Assembly: GCF_030272615.1 (NCBI RefSeq)
Contig: NC_081413.1
Location: 555,669,136 to 555,733,135, forward strand
Direction: 5' to 3'
Source: Cryptomeria japonica
Taxonomy: Eukaryota > Streptophyta > Pinopsida > Cupressales > Cupressaceae
DNA length: 64,000 bases
Shown in pieces: positions 25,083 through 37,073 of this stretch (its first letter is position 1; each line of letters begins with the position of its first letter). Below the pieces are notes generated by a model that saw nothing but the letters and a program-made list of their open reading frames with translations, did not search any database and was not told the origin of the DNA. The position numbers were made by a program, and so were the translations under genes.

Positions 25083-26253
25083 TGTGTCGACTTGAATTTC
25101 ATCCTCAGAATGTTACCTGCAATAAGTTAGTTTCACAAAATACAAATGGAAATGCATACAAGAAATCCAAATTCAACCAATGAAACTACATGAAGTACAT
25201 GTGAAATAAAACTACTAATATTACCTTCATTGCTTATGTCTCATTGTGTCCTAACTCCACTATTCCTAGTTGCAGATGGTGTGCTCTCATACAATGCACT
25301 GATGGCTTCCAAGATGGCATATGAGGAATGAACTGATAACTTGTAGTTAACTGATACTATGATATGCAATACTACACGATTATGCTAAAATGATCATGCT
25401 ATTTGATACTATATGATAATTGCTATTTGTTATTTTCTATTTGCTTCAAGATTAAAACTCACGAATGCATAAGTTAATTTTAAGACTAACTCTCTCTCAA
25501 CTGAAGCTCTTGATTTTATAGACCTTGAGAGGATTAGATGATGTGGCTTAGATCAACGGTCATGATCTGATCTGCAGATTTGAATGGTTGTGAGCAAAGG
25601 TGAAGGTTGAGAGAAAGGGGGAAGGAGAAGACAAGTGTCACTCATCTCACCTTGTCTGAGTTGTTGATTGAGATAATCTAGGGATGGTTGGAGAAGATTT
25701 AGGTATGATAGTACAAGTGGACTCAAGTCCTTCCTAAGATGTAGGGGGTGTTGGAGAGAATATAGGAAATGGTTATGAAATATGTGTACATACATAATTT
25801 TCATTGAATTTGGAAGTTGGAGATAAATGATGAATTAATATTTAAGAAATATTAATTTTCTTAGCCACATGTTTGATGAGTTGGCAAAGGGAAGATGAGG
25901 TGGAGATGGAGGGTGAGTTGGAAAATGGATTAAATAATTTAAGAATTATTTAATATTTAAGACTATAGGATAGGAGAATAACTATTAAATATTGGATATT
26001 TAATTGACTGAACGAGATAATTAAATATTAGATATTTAATTAACTTGGTTAGAGGAATAATTAAATATTAGATATTTAATTAATTAGAAGAATAAGATAG
26101 ATGAATTAATTAATAAAATATTAATTAATAGAAAGACATGAAAATGAATTAAATAAATTAATCTTTTCAAATTAACTATTTAAAAGAAGAATGATCATTA
26201 AATAAATATAAAATATTTATTTAATTACTCATAGCCAATTTTATGTGTATACA
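25083..26253 (-). repeat. LTR-B: 5' LTR of element 2
   Basis: The 1171-bp segment runs TGTATACACA...CGACACA on the minus strand. It is an inverted copy of the LTR at 35412-36503; the match includes the blocks around 25560-25800 and 35796-36040 and the AT-rich start. Both outer edges are defined: the primer binding site on one side and the broken element 3 on the other. Confidence 0.9.
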
Positions 26254-26258
26254 CTACC
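26254..26258. other. Target-site duplication of element 2 (right copy)
   Basis: CTACC directly follows LTR-B. In element 2's own equivalent protease sequence (reverse complement near 20650) the uninterrupted phrase is GTGCTACCAATAAGG, so element 3 was cut right at CTACC. A second CTACC is predicted left of the window. Confidence 0.55.
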
Positions 26259-26454
26259 AATAAGGATAGGACCTGTGGAAAAGGATACATTGTCTCAGGT
26301 TTTAGATTTGAACCTCTCTTACAACATTCTCCTAGGAAGGCCATGGATTCACAAAATGCAAGCAATTTCTTCTACATATCATCAATGTGTGAAATTTCCT
26401 CATGAAGGAAAATAAATCACTATAACTGTAGATTCCAGTCAATATTGCAATAAT

Positions 26455-27096
26455 TTGAAGCCAGTACAAGATACAAGAGTTCTACATAACAAAGAATCAG
26501 TATATCCTACCAAAGAAATTCAAGCAAAGTTATGGGAAACTTTTGAAGAAAAGCTCAAGTTAAATGATGAAGGAATGGGAAAATATTCTTTGCATAATTT
26601 TCCACTTTCCCCTAAGTCATATGGAAAGCCTACAGATATTCAATCAAAGCCATCAGAAAGATCAAAACGTATGTTTAAAGGAACATTTGTTAGTGCTAGA
26701 ACTCTTGCAAAGGAAAATGAAGACAAAGACATTCTCGTTTGGTTGTACAAGGATGAAGATAAAACTATAGCAACATGGGCAGAAGTCAATATTCTCATAA
26801 AACAATATGGCAAAGGATATGAAATCGTGCAAAAGATGGGATATGAAGGGAAAGGACCAATTGGTAAGCAACATAAAGGTATTTCAAACCCTATTTGTCT
26901 GCACTCACAATCCATAGAAGATAAATCTGGGCTGGGATATCTAAAGTCTAATCAAAAGCAACATAATCATCAACAACAAAAATGGAGAAATAAATCAGTT
27001 TCTAAAGAAGAAAATTGGCAAGAAAAGCTACATCAAGCGACCGAAATAGTAACCAATAAACAAAAGAAGCAAGAAGAACATGAAAAGAAAGAGTAA
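26455..27096 (+). pseudogene. Element 3: G-patch region
   Basis: GYEIVQKMGYEGKGPIGK near 26818-26870 is the G-patch core, preceded by DILVWLYKDEDKTIAT and followed by a K/E/Q-rich helix. It is nearly identical in layout to element 2. Confidence 0.75.
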
Positions 27097-27342
27097 AAAA
27101 AGGATGTATCTGATGATGAAAACCTCCTTGAGGCACCAGAAGATGGAAAGTTTGACATTCTTCCTGCATATTTTTAAGAGAGATCTACTATCCTAATAGA
27201 ACCAATAGAAGCAGTAAACATTGGTACATCAAAGGATCCTAAAATACTTCATTTTGTTGCCTCATTATTAGAAAAAGAGAGGAAAGAATACATGACATTC
27301 TTTACGCAAAAACAAACAAATTTTTCTTGATCTTATGTAGAT

Positions 27343-28250
27343 ATGCCAGGACTTAACCCAGATCTTATTATTTATCATCTTAATGTGGATTTAAAAGCAA
27401 AATCCGTTAAGTGGAAGCGAAGAAAGATGCATCTGCATATTGCTCTCCTTGTAAAAACCAAACTGAAGAAGCTATTAGAAGTGGGTTTCATAAGAACAGT
27501 TGCTTATCCAGAATGGGTCTCAATTATTGTACCGATATCAAAGCCAAATAAGAGCATAAGGGTCTGTACAAATTTCAGAGATCTAAATAAAGCATGTCCA
27601 AAAGATGATTTCCCGCTACTCAACATTGATATCATAGTGGACTTATTAGCAAGACATGAGATGTTTTCATTAATGGATGGCTTCTTAGGATATAATCAAA
27701 TAAGAATTGCACCTTAAGATCAAGAGAAAACAACTTTCACCTTTGCGTGGGGAACATATTGCTGGAATGTTATGCCATTTGGGCTTAAGAATGCAAGAGC
27801 AACTTATCAAAGGGCTATGACGATAATTTTCCATGATATGATGCATACATTTATGAAAGATTATGTCAATGACATACTTGCAAAATCTCACACAAGAAAA
27901 GAACATTTGAACATTTTAAGCAAGATTTTTGATAGGTTGGAAAGATATCAATTGAGATTAAATCCAAAGAAATGTGCATTTGGGGTAACCTCTGGAAAGC
28001 TCCTTGGGTACATTATATCAAATCGTGGCATTGAAGTAGATCCTGAAAAAGTTAAAGCTATCATGGAGATGGAGTCACCCAAGAACATAAGTCAATTATG
28101 ATCTTTACAAGGAAGGTTGCAATCAATTAGGAGATTTGTTTCTCAATTGGCTGATAGATGCCTTCCATTTACCCATCTTCTACATAAAAATGTTCCATTC
28201 AAATGGGATCTAAAATGTGAAGAAGATTTTTTATAAATAAAAGAATATCT
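27343..28250 (+). pseudogene. Element 3: reverse transcriptase domain
   Basis: Motifs include GFIRTVAYPEW, RVCTNFRDLNKACPKDDFP, MDGFLGYNQIRIAP, VMPFGLKNARATYQRAM and YVNDILAKS, where the usual YVDD box is altered. The thumb phrase PKKCAFGVTSGKLLGYI follows. Confidence 0.87.
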
Positions 28251-28251
28251 T

Positions 28252-28990
28252 ATGAGTCCTCCAATACTAATATCACCAACCAAAGGGAAACCATTGTTGC
28301 TCTATGTCTCAGCAACAAGTGTGTCATTAGGCGCTCTCTTAGATCAACATGTTGATGAAGGAAAAGAAAGAGCAGTTTATTATATCAACAAAACACTTGT
28401 TGGTTACAAAATAAATTATTCCTCAATTGAAAAGATATGTCTAGCAGTTGTATTTGCCACTCAGAAGCTACGACATTCTATGTTTCTTCATTCTATGAAA
28501 CTAATAGCAAAGATAGATCCTCTCAAATATTTGTTGAGCAAGTCAACATTGACAGGGAGACTAGCCAAATGGGTTATGATATTGAGTGAATTTGACATAG
28601 AATATGTTGAACGGAAAGCTATCAAGGGACAAGTCATCACTGATCAATTGGCTGATGCACCTTTACAAAATAACATGCCTTTGCACATCAAATTTCTTGG
28701 TACAGATATCCTAATAGTAAGTACAAACTTTTGGGAATCGTATAGACTGCAATTTCCATGCACCAATAATACTACAGAGTGTGAAGCATTGGCTATAGGG
28801 CTTAAAATGGTCATTGAATGGAATGTCAAAGAACTACATGTCTATGGTGATTCACAACTTGTCATTAATCAAATAAATGATGAATATGAAACAAAAGATG
28901 ATAAGCTTATGCCATACAAGGAGCTGATAGAGGAATTTAAAGAACACTTTAAAGAAATCACATTCACCCAGATTCCCAGAAATGAGAATA
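28252..28990 (+). pseudogene. Element 3: RNase H domains
   Basis: The first RNase H (LGALLDQHVDEGKERAVYYI, LIAKIDPLKYLL) lies at 28252-28670. Remains of the second (NNTTECEALAIGLKMV, HVYGDSQLVINQIND) lie at about 28730-28900. Both align to element 2. Confidence 0.82.
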
Positions 28991-28999
28991 AAGCAGCAG

Positions 29000-30400
29000 A
29001 TGCAATGGCTACAATAGCATCTCTCTTGAAAAATAAAGAGAATCAACAATGTTACAAATTTCTCGTGGAAGATATCTTAACCCCTACCATCCAATCCCAG
29101 CATACCTATCGAATTTGCCATATATCAGGAACCAGTCAATCCTTATATAGTAAAACCTACCAATATTTGAAAGATCATATCCTTCCTCTTGAATTATCTC
29201 ATAATCAATGAAGAAACTTTATCCGTTAGTCCTCTCCCTATACTATTATTGTTGATATCCTATATAGGTGTGGTCTAGATGGTACTTTATTGAGATATCT
29301 TGAAAAAGACGAATCTGAGAGAATTCTTAATGACATTCATGTGGGTATTTGTGGTACACACTCAAATGGTTTAACATTGGCTAAGAAACTTATTCGTATG
29401 GGTTACTTTTGGCCTACTATGGAAAGAGATTCATTCACCTATGCTAGAAAATGTAAACAATGTCAAATCCATGGAAATTTCATTCATGCACCAGCACAAG
29501 AGTTATATCCTATGACGGGATAATGGCCATTTTCACAATGGGGCCTTGATTTGGTAGGAAAGATCAATCCCTCATCTTCTAACTGACATAAGTTTATTCT
29601 AATTGCTATTGAATATTTTACTAAGTGGATTGAAGTAGTGCCTTTAACAATAGTGACATGAAAACAAATATCATCAGTCGTCTTGAATTATATAATCTGT
29701 CGCTATGGAGTTCCTATCACCATTATCACTGATAATGGAAGACCATTCAAAATTCAAGATGCGAAAGAGCTATGTGAACAGTTCCATATCCAACATAGGT
29801 TCTCTACTCCATACTATCCACAAGGTAATGGTCAAGCTGAGGCATTAAACAAAACTATCTTGAAAATCTTGAAGAAAATAGTCAATGAAGCTGGAAAAGA
29901 CTGGCACATTCAGCTAAATCCTACTCTTTGGGCATACCAAACTAGCATCTGCACTCCAACAGGGGCAACTCCATATTTTTTGGTATATGGATCAGAAGCT
30001 ATATTACCTATAGAAGTAGAGATACCTTCTCTACGTGTGTCTTTGCATGGTCTTATACCAGAAGAAGAACAACGAGTCTCTCAACTCCAGGAACTAGAAT
30101 TGATTCAGGAACGTCGCCAAAATGCAACAAAACATTTGAAAGTATATCAACAAAGAATGGCAAGAAGCTATAACCATAGAGTCAAGCAGCATATTTTCTA
30201 GATTGGGGATATAGTTCTAAGGGAGAATCCAAGAAATCAGCAAGACCAAGAGAAGAAGGGAAATTTTGAACCAAATTGGTTAGGACCTTTTGTCATAGTA
30301 GCAACATATGGATCAAGAGCATACAAGTTATCTACCCCTGAAGATGATTGGTTTGATGAACCTATCAATTCTATCCATCTCAAGAAATTCTATGCTTGAG
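29000..30400 (+). pseudogene. Element 3: integrase domain
   Basis: The zinc-binding segment GICGTHSNGLTLAKK...CKQCQIHGNFIHAP lies near 29340-29500. The core follows with GVPITIITDNGRPFK, FSTPYYPQGNGQAEALNK and the catalytic glutamate of that last motif. The C-terminal region carries GATPYFLVYGSEAILPIEVE and NPRNQQDQEKK, ending NSIHLKKFYA near 30400. No chromodomain is seen. Confidence 0.88.
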
Positions 30401-30404
30401 ATAT

Positions 30405-30510
30405 AAAGTCCTAAAAAAATCAACAAAAAGCATATAAGGTCCTGAAAAAAATCAACAAAAAGCATATAAAGTCCTGAAAAAATCAACAAAAAGCATATAA
30501 AATCCAAAAA
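30405..30510 (+). repeat. Tandem repeat of about 33 bp after integrase (element 3)
   Basis: Three to four copies are built on 'aaaaaatcaacaaaaagcat' plus 'ataaagtcctg'. They are the orthologous copy of the array at 15222-15345. Confidence 0.8.
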
Positions 30511-30526
30511 AATGCAATGAATTTAG

Positions 30527-30552
30527 ATGGTGAAAACCTAGTAAACAGGTGC
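30527..30552 (+). promoter_or_regulatory. Conserved 26-nt box after integrase (element 3 copy)
   Basis: ATGGTGAAAACCTAG followed by TAAACAGGTGC is identical to the element 2 copy. It sits about 125 bases past the integrase end, between the 33-bp repeats and the tail. Confidence 0.55.
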
Positions 30553-32250
30553 TATCTAAGAAGTAAGTTCCTCCATCTATGAGATCACTTTGCACACCTA
30601 TCCACTCCATCCTATCACATCTATCGCTTCCATATATCTGAGCTTATCCATTCCATCATTTGCATCCATTGCTCTGAACCACTTAGTAAGAAATATGCAG
30701 CTTACCAACAATTATCAATCTTTGACACACTTGTCATAGTCACTATCTTATATCTTATCAAAATCAATCATATCTGCATTTTTCTCTCACTATGGTTTGG
30801 ATGTTGATCAATTCATACATCCATAATAAATTTTTGTTTCCACTGGGGGCAAAATTCTATTTCCTTTTGCTAAGGTGATCTTTTGAATCTTTGAAAATCC
30901 AAAACATTCAAAAAATTTAGAAAAACCAAAAACACCTAGGGTTTTGAAACAGATAACGAGCAACAAAGCAACAAAAATCAAGGCATTTCATCAACAACTG
31001 AATCGTCAAACTCAGAAACCAAAGAATCGATCAGCAAGTAATATGAGATTATTAGAGATCATTCATCAAGATAAATATATTAGTTAATGACCATAAGAAC
31101 ATGTGAATGACATGCAAGATTCAATGTTTATATCTTGATTTTATTGCTAATCATGTACTCTATGCAACTCAAGGATGTCCATGACTACAGAAGCTATGAT
31201 GGGGCATGATTATTTTCTTTGATTGCTATCTGTGGTTTATCTCTTACTATTGTATGAACTTGTCTTAGGATATGATCGACAAAATATCAAGGAGGACATT
31301 CCAAGTCATGCATCAAAGGGGATAATCCTTGTTTGTTCTACATACAATACTCAAGTCAACTTGATGTATTATATCAAGTTGCTTGTATTAACTTGCTATA
31401 TCAAAATCCATGTAAGGAATACTCAAGTCATCTTGAATGATTATGTCAAGTTGCTTGTATTTTCTTATAACATTTTAAAGCTCAATGATGAAATCAAGCA
31501 CTATTACAAGATAGCATATGAAGAATGGCAATACAATTTTTAGTTAGATCATTTCATTAGCTCATTATTTGTCTGCATTGTAAGCATTTATTTGTCTGAT
31601 GTATTATAAGCATGTCATTTCATTAACATATCAATGGTCATAAATAAAGATTGAGTATACTTGGACAAACAAAAATAATTTGCATTTAATCATTATAGGT
31701 GCATTCATTTTAGAATCATTTTAAATCATCATCCATTTTCATTTAGTTGTATATAAATCATTTGCATTAGTTTGCATTCAATTAAGTGCATTTCATTCAT
31801 CATGTAGTGTATCATCATTATTATTTGCATTATCATTCCATTAACGATCATTTAGTTGTATCTTTGCACTTAGATTCATAATCATTATAAATATTACATA
31901 TAAAAATACAAAAACATTTCATGTAGATCATTTTGCATTTACATCATCATCAGCATCAAATCAATCATTCGTTTGCATTCCATATAGATCATTGCATTTG
32001 CATCATTTAAGATAGTATTCATAATCATTGCATCCATATAATCATCACATAGAATAACATGCATAAAGAAACATCATCCATATAATCATTGTATCCATAA
32101 AATCAAAGCATATAGATCATCATCAAATAGAACATGCATATAAAGCATCATCATATAGAATCCATGTCTATAGATCATCATAAAAAAATAAAAGTCCAAG
32201 TATACAATGATATCAAATAAACAATACAAATGCCTCATCAAATACAAATC
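30553..32250 (+). other. Element 3: tail before the antisense ORF
   Basis: This is AT-rich non-coding sequence co-linear with the element 2 tail to about 31950. Beyond that, 31960-32200 is rich in 'atcat' words ('tagatcatcat', 'catatagaa') in loose tandem order. No gene is supported. Confidence 0.6.
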
Positions 32251-34355
32251 AAGTCATGGTTGTCGTGTACCACTACCACCTGACTCTATCTGTCTTTGTG
32301 GCTATGGATGAGAAGATCCTCCAGATGTCAGTCTCCCATGATCACCACTCCTCTGAGGAGGTCCCATGACCCCACCATTGCTAGTATCCATCAACACGGT
32401 GGTATGATAACTACCTACTTTCTGGCTCTTGCAACTGCCTCCTCATATTGTCATCACCAATGGGAAGTCTCCTTCCTGACCTGAACTAATGCTCTAATAG
32501 TGTTAGCCGAGAGAGTACCTGAACCAACCTACTGAATGTGATCAAGAAGGCCCTGAGTATCCTGTTGTCTCCTAACAACTCTATCCCACTCAGTCATAAG
32601 AGTCTGCAACTGTGCTCGAAGCTGATCAATCTATGCTCTCAGATTGTCAATGGTATCCTGCCCTAACACATCATGCTCTGGTGCATCCTGCTCTGGCATA
32701 TCATGCACTGGTGCATCATGCTCTGGTAAATCCTCCTGTGGTGCATGAACCCAAATCCCCTCACCACCAACCTATCCAACTACTGGAATCTTGGTCCGAG
32801 TAACTCTCCAAACCCATCGTCTAATTAGGGGAACATAATCCTCAAGATCCTCATCATCTCCACCATGTGTTGCAATAACCCCAGGATCTAGCTGAACCTG
32901 TCCAAAATCAATGCCTCTCCCACAACCTCCATCCAGTCCAGTCACCCTGCCTCCTCCTATCAATGGAAACCCTCTTGATGATCTCATACCTGTCTTGCCA
33001 TGCTCCTTCCCAATTCGTCCAACATCTCTCCCACCCATAGGACGTAATCTCTTAATCTTTCCAGTCGGTCCAAATGATCCTCCATGGACTCTCAATCGAC
33101 CTCCCCTCCGTCTAGGTCTCCTCCCACCACCACCTCCATCCCCACCCTCATCTCCACCTCCCCCAGCCTCATGAGCAGCTCTAAGCTCTCGTCTCCATTT
33201 GCGTCTCCTAGAAACTAGATCATTTGAATCATCATCCTCATCTCCTGAGATGGGAGGAGGATTTGCTGGATCAGTAATACGAGGAAATGGATGAGCTAAT
33301 ATGTACTGCGCATAATCTGCAGTAACCCTAGGATCAAGAATGTGTAATCTCATATCATAAGCCACTCTCAGAGTAGCAACAAACTCCAAACGAGCAATCT
33401 CAAATGATAACGAAGGTCCCCAATCTTGCCTATCTCTGTACTGTTGAGCATATATTGTCACACCAGTAGGCATAGGTTGGATGATACCAAACTGTCTCAG
33501 AATGTGACCAATCAACTGTAGCTCAACAATGTAAGGAGTCCGACCAATGAGATATCTACTCTACATGATAAATGGTAATGTCTGTGCATCATCCATCCAT
33601 GGCTCACAATCAAGATATGGTCTCCAAGTAATGCTATCCAATGAAACAAGCACCCAACGCCAATACTCCATCTTACCCAGCTTATGTTGAGTAAGGATAC
33701 CTACATAGAAATACACATATGGTTTCCTCTCTCCATGAACTCTATGATGGATAGGCCATGTAATAGCAATGTGCTCCCAGCACTAGATTTGCAATAAAGT
33801 GCATCCTGTAGATAAACTCGCACTCTCATCATACACTACCTGATGAAGTTCATGATATAAATGTGCCAGCATGCAAACACCCCAAGCATATCGAGTACGA
33901 TGTTGCATCATACTCAAGAGAATCTCACCCCATCCAACCAAAAAACCTCGTGATCTCCTATCAGAACATATAAATCCTCTAATCAAACCAGCAATAATAA
34001 TAGGAAGAGCCTCATAATACATCACCATATCAACCCATCGTATCTCTCCTCTACCAATGCTCTCATCAGCAAACACGACTTTGCAAGCCTCTATCCCAAC
34101 CCGATCCTGAAAATTATACTACACTAGCTCGCTAGTCACTGGGATATGCAGAATCCTATAGACATCCTCAAGAGTCACACTAATCTCACCCGTCGGCAGG
34201 TGGAAAGTGTTATGCTCATTGTGCCATCTCTTGGCCAATGCTGTCAATAATCCTCTATTATGCGTAATCTCAGCCATATACAACAAATGGCATAAACCAC
34301 AGGCATCTATATGTCTAATCTCAGCCTGTGTCAACTTTGGAACTAAATGACGCAT
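32250..34355 (-). pseudogene. Antisense plant-mobile-domain-like ORF in the tail of element 3
   Basis: On the strand opposite to gag-pol, the segment starting near 34355 reads MRHLVPKLTQAEIRHIDACG and then a TFHLPTGEISVTLEDVYRIL phrase. That is the hallmark start of the plant mobile domain family (MAIN/MAIL-like and transposase-associated). Downstream parts include YAWGVCMLAHLYHELH (near 33850), a Gly/Arg-rich stretch with GGDGGGGGRRPRRRGG (near 33100) and a PEHDAP-type repeat (near 32690-32730). Antisense ORFs in Tat tails are known, and plant mobile domains have been reported in retrotransposons. It belongs to the element and is broken in several places. Confidence 0.65.
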
Positions 34356-35397
34356 TGCCGATAATTTCTCCCGACACTAGAGAACATCAAGTTTCTCCTA
34401 TTTGTCAAGAGAAATCAATCAATCATCAAATCTCTATCTATCTATCAAATCAAAATGAAGCAATCTATGTTATCTATCTATCAAAGGAATCAAATCTACC
34501 AATCACACAATCAAAGCAATCCTATGAATCAATCCAGCAATCAAAGCTATCTATCGATCTATCAATCATGCATTGGCTCAATCAAGACCCTATTTTATCA
34601 TGAATGCATATTAAACATGTTAAATCTAATCATCAAAGTGATTTTTACCCTTTTCACTTATCAAAAACATCAAATTTGAGCAAAAGTGCTATCCTATTGA
34701 GCATTTGCACTAAATCTAAAGGCATTTGCGCTAAACTAGAGCATATGCACTATCTTTTTGAAAAAATGCACTAAATCTACAAGCATACGTGCTAACCTCT
34801 ACAAAAAAGCTACCTTTTTTAGTAAAAGCGCTAACAAACGATGCATTTGCGCTATCCTATGCATAAGCGCTAAAACAAATTGCAAAAGTGCTAACCTAAC
34901 GTCGAAAAATTCAAAAAAAATTTAAAAATTAAAAAATGCTCGAAAACATGAAAATTTTGCACAAAAACTTGAAAACAAAGCTCGGGATAAGATACCTACC
35001 GGATATCCATGCTCGACAGGTCACTGATAATGCCGAACATGCTCAAATCGATGGTTCTCCACAGGAATCACCATTTCGCCACTTCAGCAAGAATATTTTT
35101 TTCCACAAGCTGACAAGGATAACAATGAAATTAAAATTAGCCTTGGTTAATTTTATATTTACTAATTGAAGAGTAATTAATTTCAAATAAGGCATTTTAA
35201 TTTGTTTTTTTTTTCCAAATGAATTTAATTGACTAAATTTTTATCAATTATCATGAGATCAATTGTTCAAACCAGAATTTTCAACAATTTCACGATCAAT
35301 CTCCAGAGAGGGCACACAATCAGGATTTTTATCTCCGTCAGGCGCACTATCGAGACTTGATTTAATCTTTGAAACAATGTTGTTTCGACGTCATTTC
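34356..35397 (+). other. Element 3: region between antisense ORF and polypurine tract, with motif array
   Basis: At 34680-34900 the words 'gcgctaa', 'gtgctaac' and 'gcactaaa' recur about every 20 bases, matching the leader arrays of elements 1 and 2. 34385-34570 is rich in 'atcaatc' and 'tatctatc' words. 35170-35397 is AT-rich with nothing recognised. Confidence 0.6.
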
Positions 35398-35411
35398 AAA
35401 GAGGGCCAAAA
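35398..35411 (+). promoter_or_regulatory. Element 3: polypurine tract
   Basis: AAAGAGGGCCAAAA lies immediately 5' of the LTR-B TGTATAC start. It would prime plus-strand cDNA synthesis. Its position next to the 3' LTR and purine richness support the call despite two internal C residues. Confidence 0.7.
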
Positions 35412-36503
35412 TGTATACACATAAAATTGGTTATGAACAATTAAATAAATATTTTATATTTATTTTATACTTATTCTTCTATTAAATAGTTAATTTGAAA
35501 AGATTAATTTATTTAATTCATTTTTATGTCTTTCTATTAATTAATATTTTATTAATTAATTCATTTATCCTATTCCTCTAATTAATTAAATATCTAATAT
35601 TTAATTATTCCTTTTAACCAAGTTAGTCTCAAATATTAAATAATTTCCTAAATTATTTAAATCCCTTTTCCAACTCACCCTCCATCTCCACTCCATCTTC
35701 CCTTTGCCAACTCATCAAACATGTGGCTAAAAAAATTAATATTTCTTAAATATTAATTCATCATTTATCTTCAACTTCCAAAATTTAATGAAATTGTGTA
35801 TGTACACATATTTCATAACCATTTCTTATATTCTCTCCAACACCCCCTACATCTTAGGAAGGACTTGAGTCCACTTGTCCTCTCATGCCTAAATTTCCTC
35901 CAACCATCCCTAGATTCCCTCAGTCAGCAACCCAATCAAGGTGAGATGAGTGACACTTGTCTTCTCCTTCCCCCTTTCTCTCAACCTTCACCTTTCCTCA
36001 CAGCCATCCAAAACTGCAGATTTGATCATGACCATTGATCTAAGCCACATCATCTCATCCTCTCAAGGTCTATAAAATCAAGAGCTTCAGTTGAGAGGGA
36101 GTTGAGTCTTCAAATTGATCATATGCATACATGAGTTTTTGAAGCAAATAGCAAATAGAAAATAACAAATATCATATAGCATTTTAGTATAATCATTTTA
36201 GCATAATCATGTAGTATTGCATATCATAGTATCAGCTAACTACAAGTTATGAGTCTATTCTTCATTTGCCATCTTGGAAGCCATTGGTGCATTGTCTGAG
36301 AACAGACCATCTACAACCAGGAACAATGGAGTTAGGACACAATGAGACATAAGCCATGAAGTTAATATTAGTATTTTTATTTCATATGTACTTCATATAG
36401 TTTCATTGGTTGAATTTGGATTTCTTGTATGCATTTCCATTTGTATTTTGTGAAACTAACTTATTACAGGTAACATTCTCAAGATGAAATTCAATTTGAC
36501 ACA
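35412..36503 (+). repeat. LTR-B: 3' LTR of element 3
   Basis: The 1092-bp segment runs TGTATACACA...TTGACACA. It is an inverted homologue of 25083-26253 in nearly full length. Because the two LTRs belong to different elements, their divergence dates the split of the copies, not one insertion. Confidence 0.9.
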
Positions 36504-37070
36504 ATTTTCAATAATTTTAGGGGGGGGAACTCTAAAATTTTTATTTTTCAGGATGTGTCCACTTTGAAAATTAGTATTAAAATATATTTATAAAAGAATT
36601 GAAAAATATGACGTAAACTAGATGGTGTAAGCTAATTTCTCAAAAAAAAAATTTAATTTGTAAAAAAGGCTAATATTTTAGGGGGGCGCACAATTGATGC
36701 TATGTTATGTTTTTTCCCATAAAAACAAAACCACTTTATGTGGCCCCCCTTTTTGAAACCATTAATCTCCACTATTTTTTTTCGAAAAGTAGATTCAAAG
36801 GACTACAACTCTTGTACTTATTGCATCTTAAAAAAATTTGAGCGTAATTATCTTCAATTTCTCGTCAAAAGTCAGACTTCGCTAATTTCATAAAAGAAAA
36901 AAAAAAAAGTGGCAACTTAAGACCCCCTTTTGCTTGCAAATCTTGGTGCACTTACTCATGGGACTTTGTTATGTATTTTTATTATTTCATATTTGAGTGA
37001 TTGAAATCATAGCTAGCTCATCTTAGTTGGATATTAAAAAGTTTGATGGAACATATTTAATTTTTGAAAC
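36504..37070. other. Intergenic AT-rich segment with G/C runs
   Basis: No gene is seen. G runs follow 'tttta' at 36520-36527 and 36681-36686; C runs lie near 36743 and 36925. These may be remnants of a small element, but no paired ends were found. Confidence 0.4.
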
Positions 37071-37073
37071 TTA

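Larger units (their letters stand above)
13796..26253 (-). mobile_element. Element 2: Ty3/Gypsy retrotransposon, Tat lineage, nested in element 3
   Basis: This is a minus-strand element with LTR-B, primer binding site, leader, small upstream ORF, gag, protease, G-patch, spacer, reverse transcriptase, two RNase H domains, integrase and a tail. The tail is cut by LTR-A of element 1 at 13795/13796; its remainder and 3' LTR should lie left of the window. Its proteins are closely related to element 3 and more distantly to element 1. It is a fossil with a dozen or more breaks. Confidence 0.9.
26254..36503 (+). mobile_element. Element 3: Ty3/Gypsy retrotransposon, Tat lineage, 3' part
   Basis: This plus-strand sister of element 2 begins abruptly inside the protease region at the junction with LTR-B. 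It runs through G-patch, reverse transcriptase, RNase H domains, integrase, tandem repeats, conserved box, tail with antisense ORF, motif array, polypurine tract and 3' LTR. The 5' portion is absent here, probably displaced left of the window by the insertion of element 2. It is a fossil with about ten breaks in the visible part. Confidence 0.9.

Noticed and set aside
32911-33174. Plus-strand proline-rich ORF
   Set aside because: It is the complement of the Gly/Arg-rich part of the antisense plant-mobile-domain-like ORF.
25083-36503. Single large inverted repeat or foldback element bounded by LTR-B copies
   Set aside because: The two LTR-B copies belong to two oppositely oriented elements with their own primer site or polypurine tract; nesting explains the layout better.
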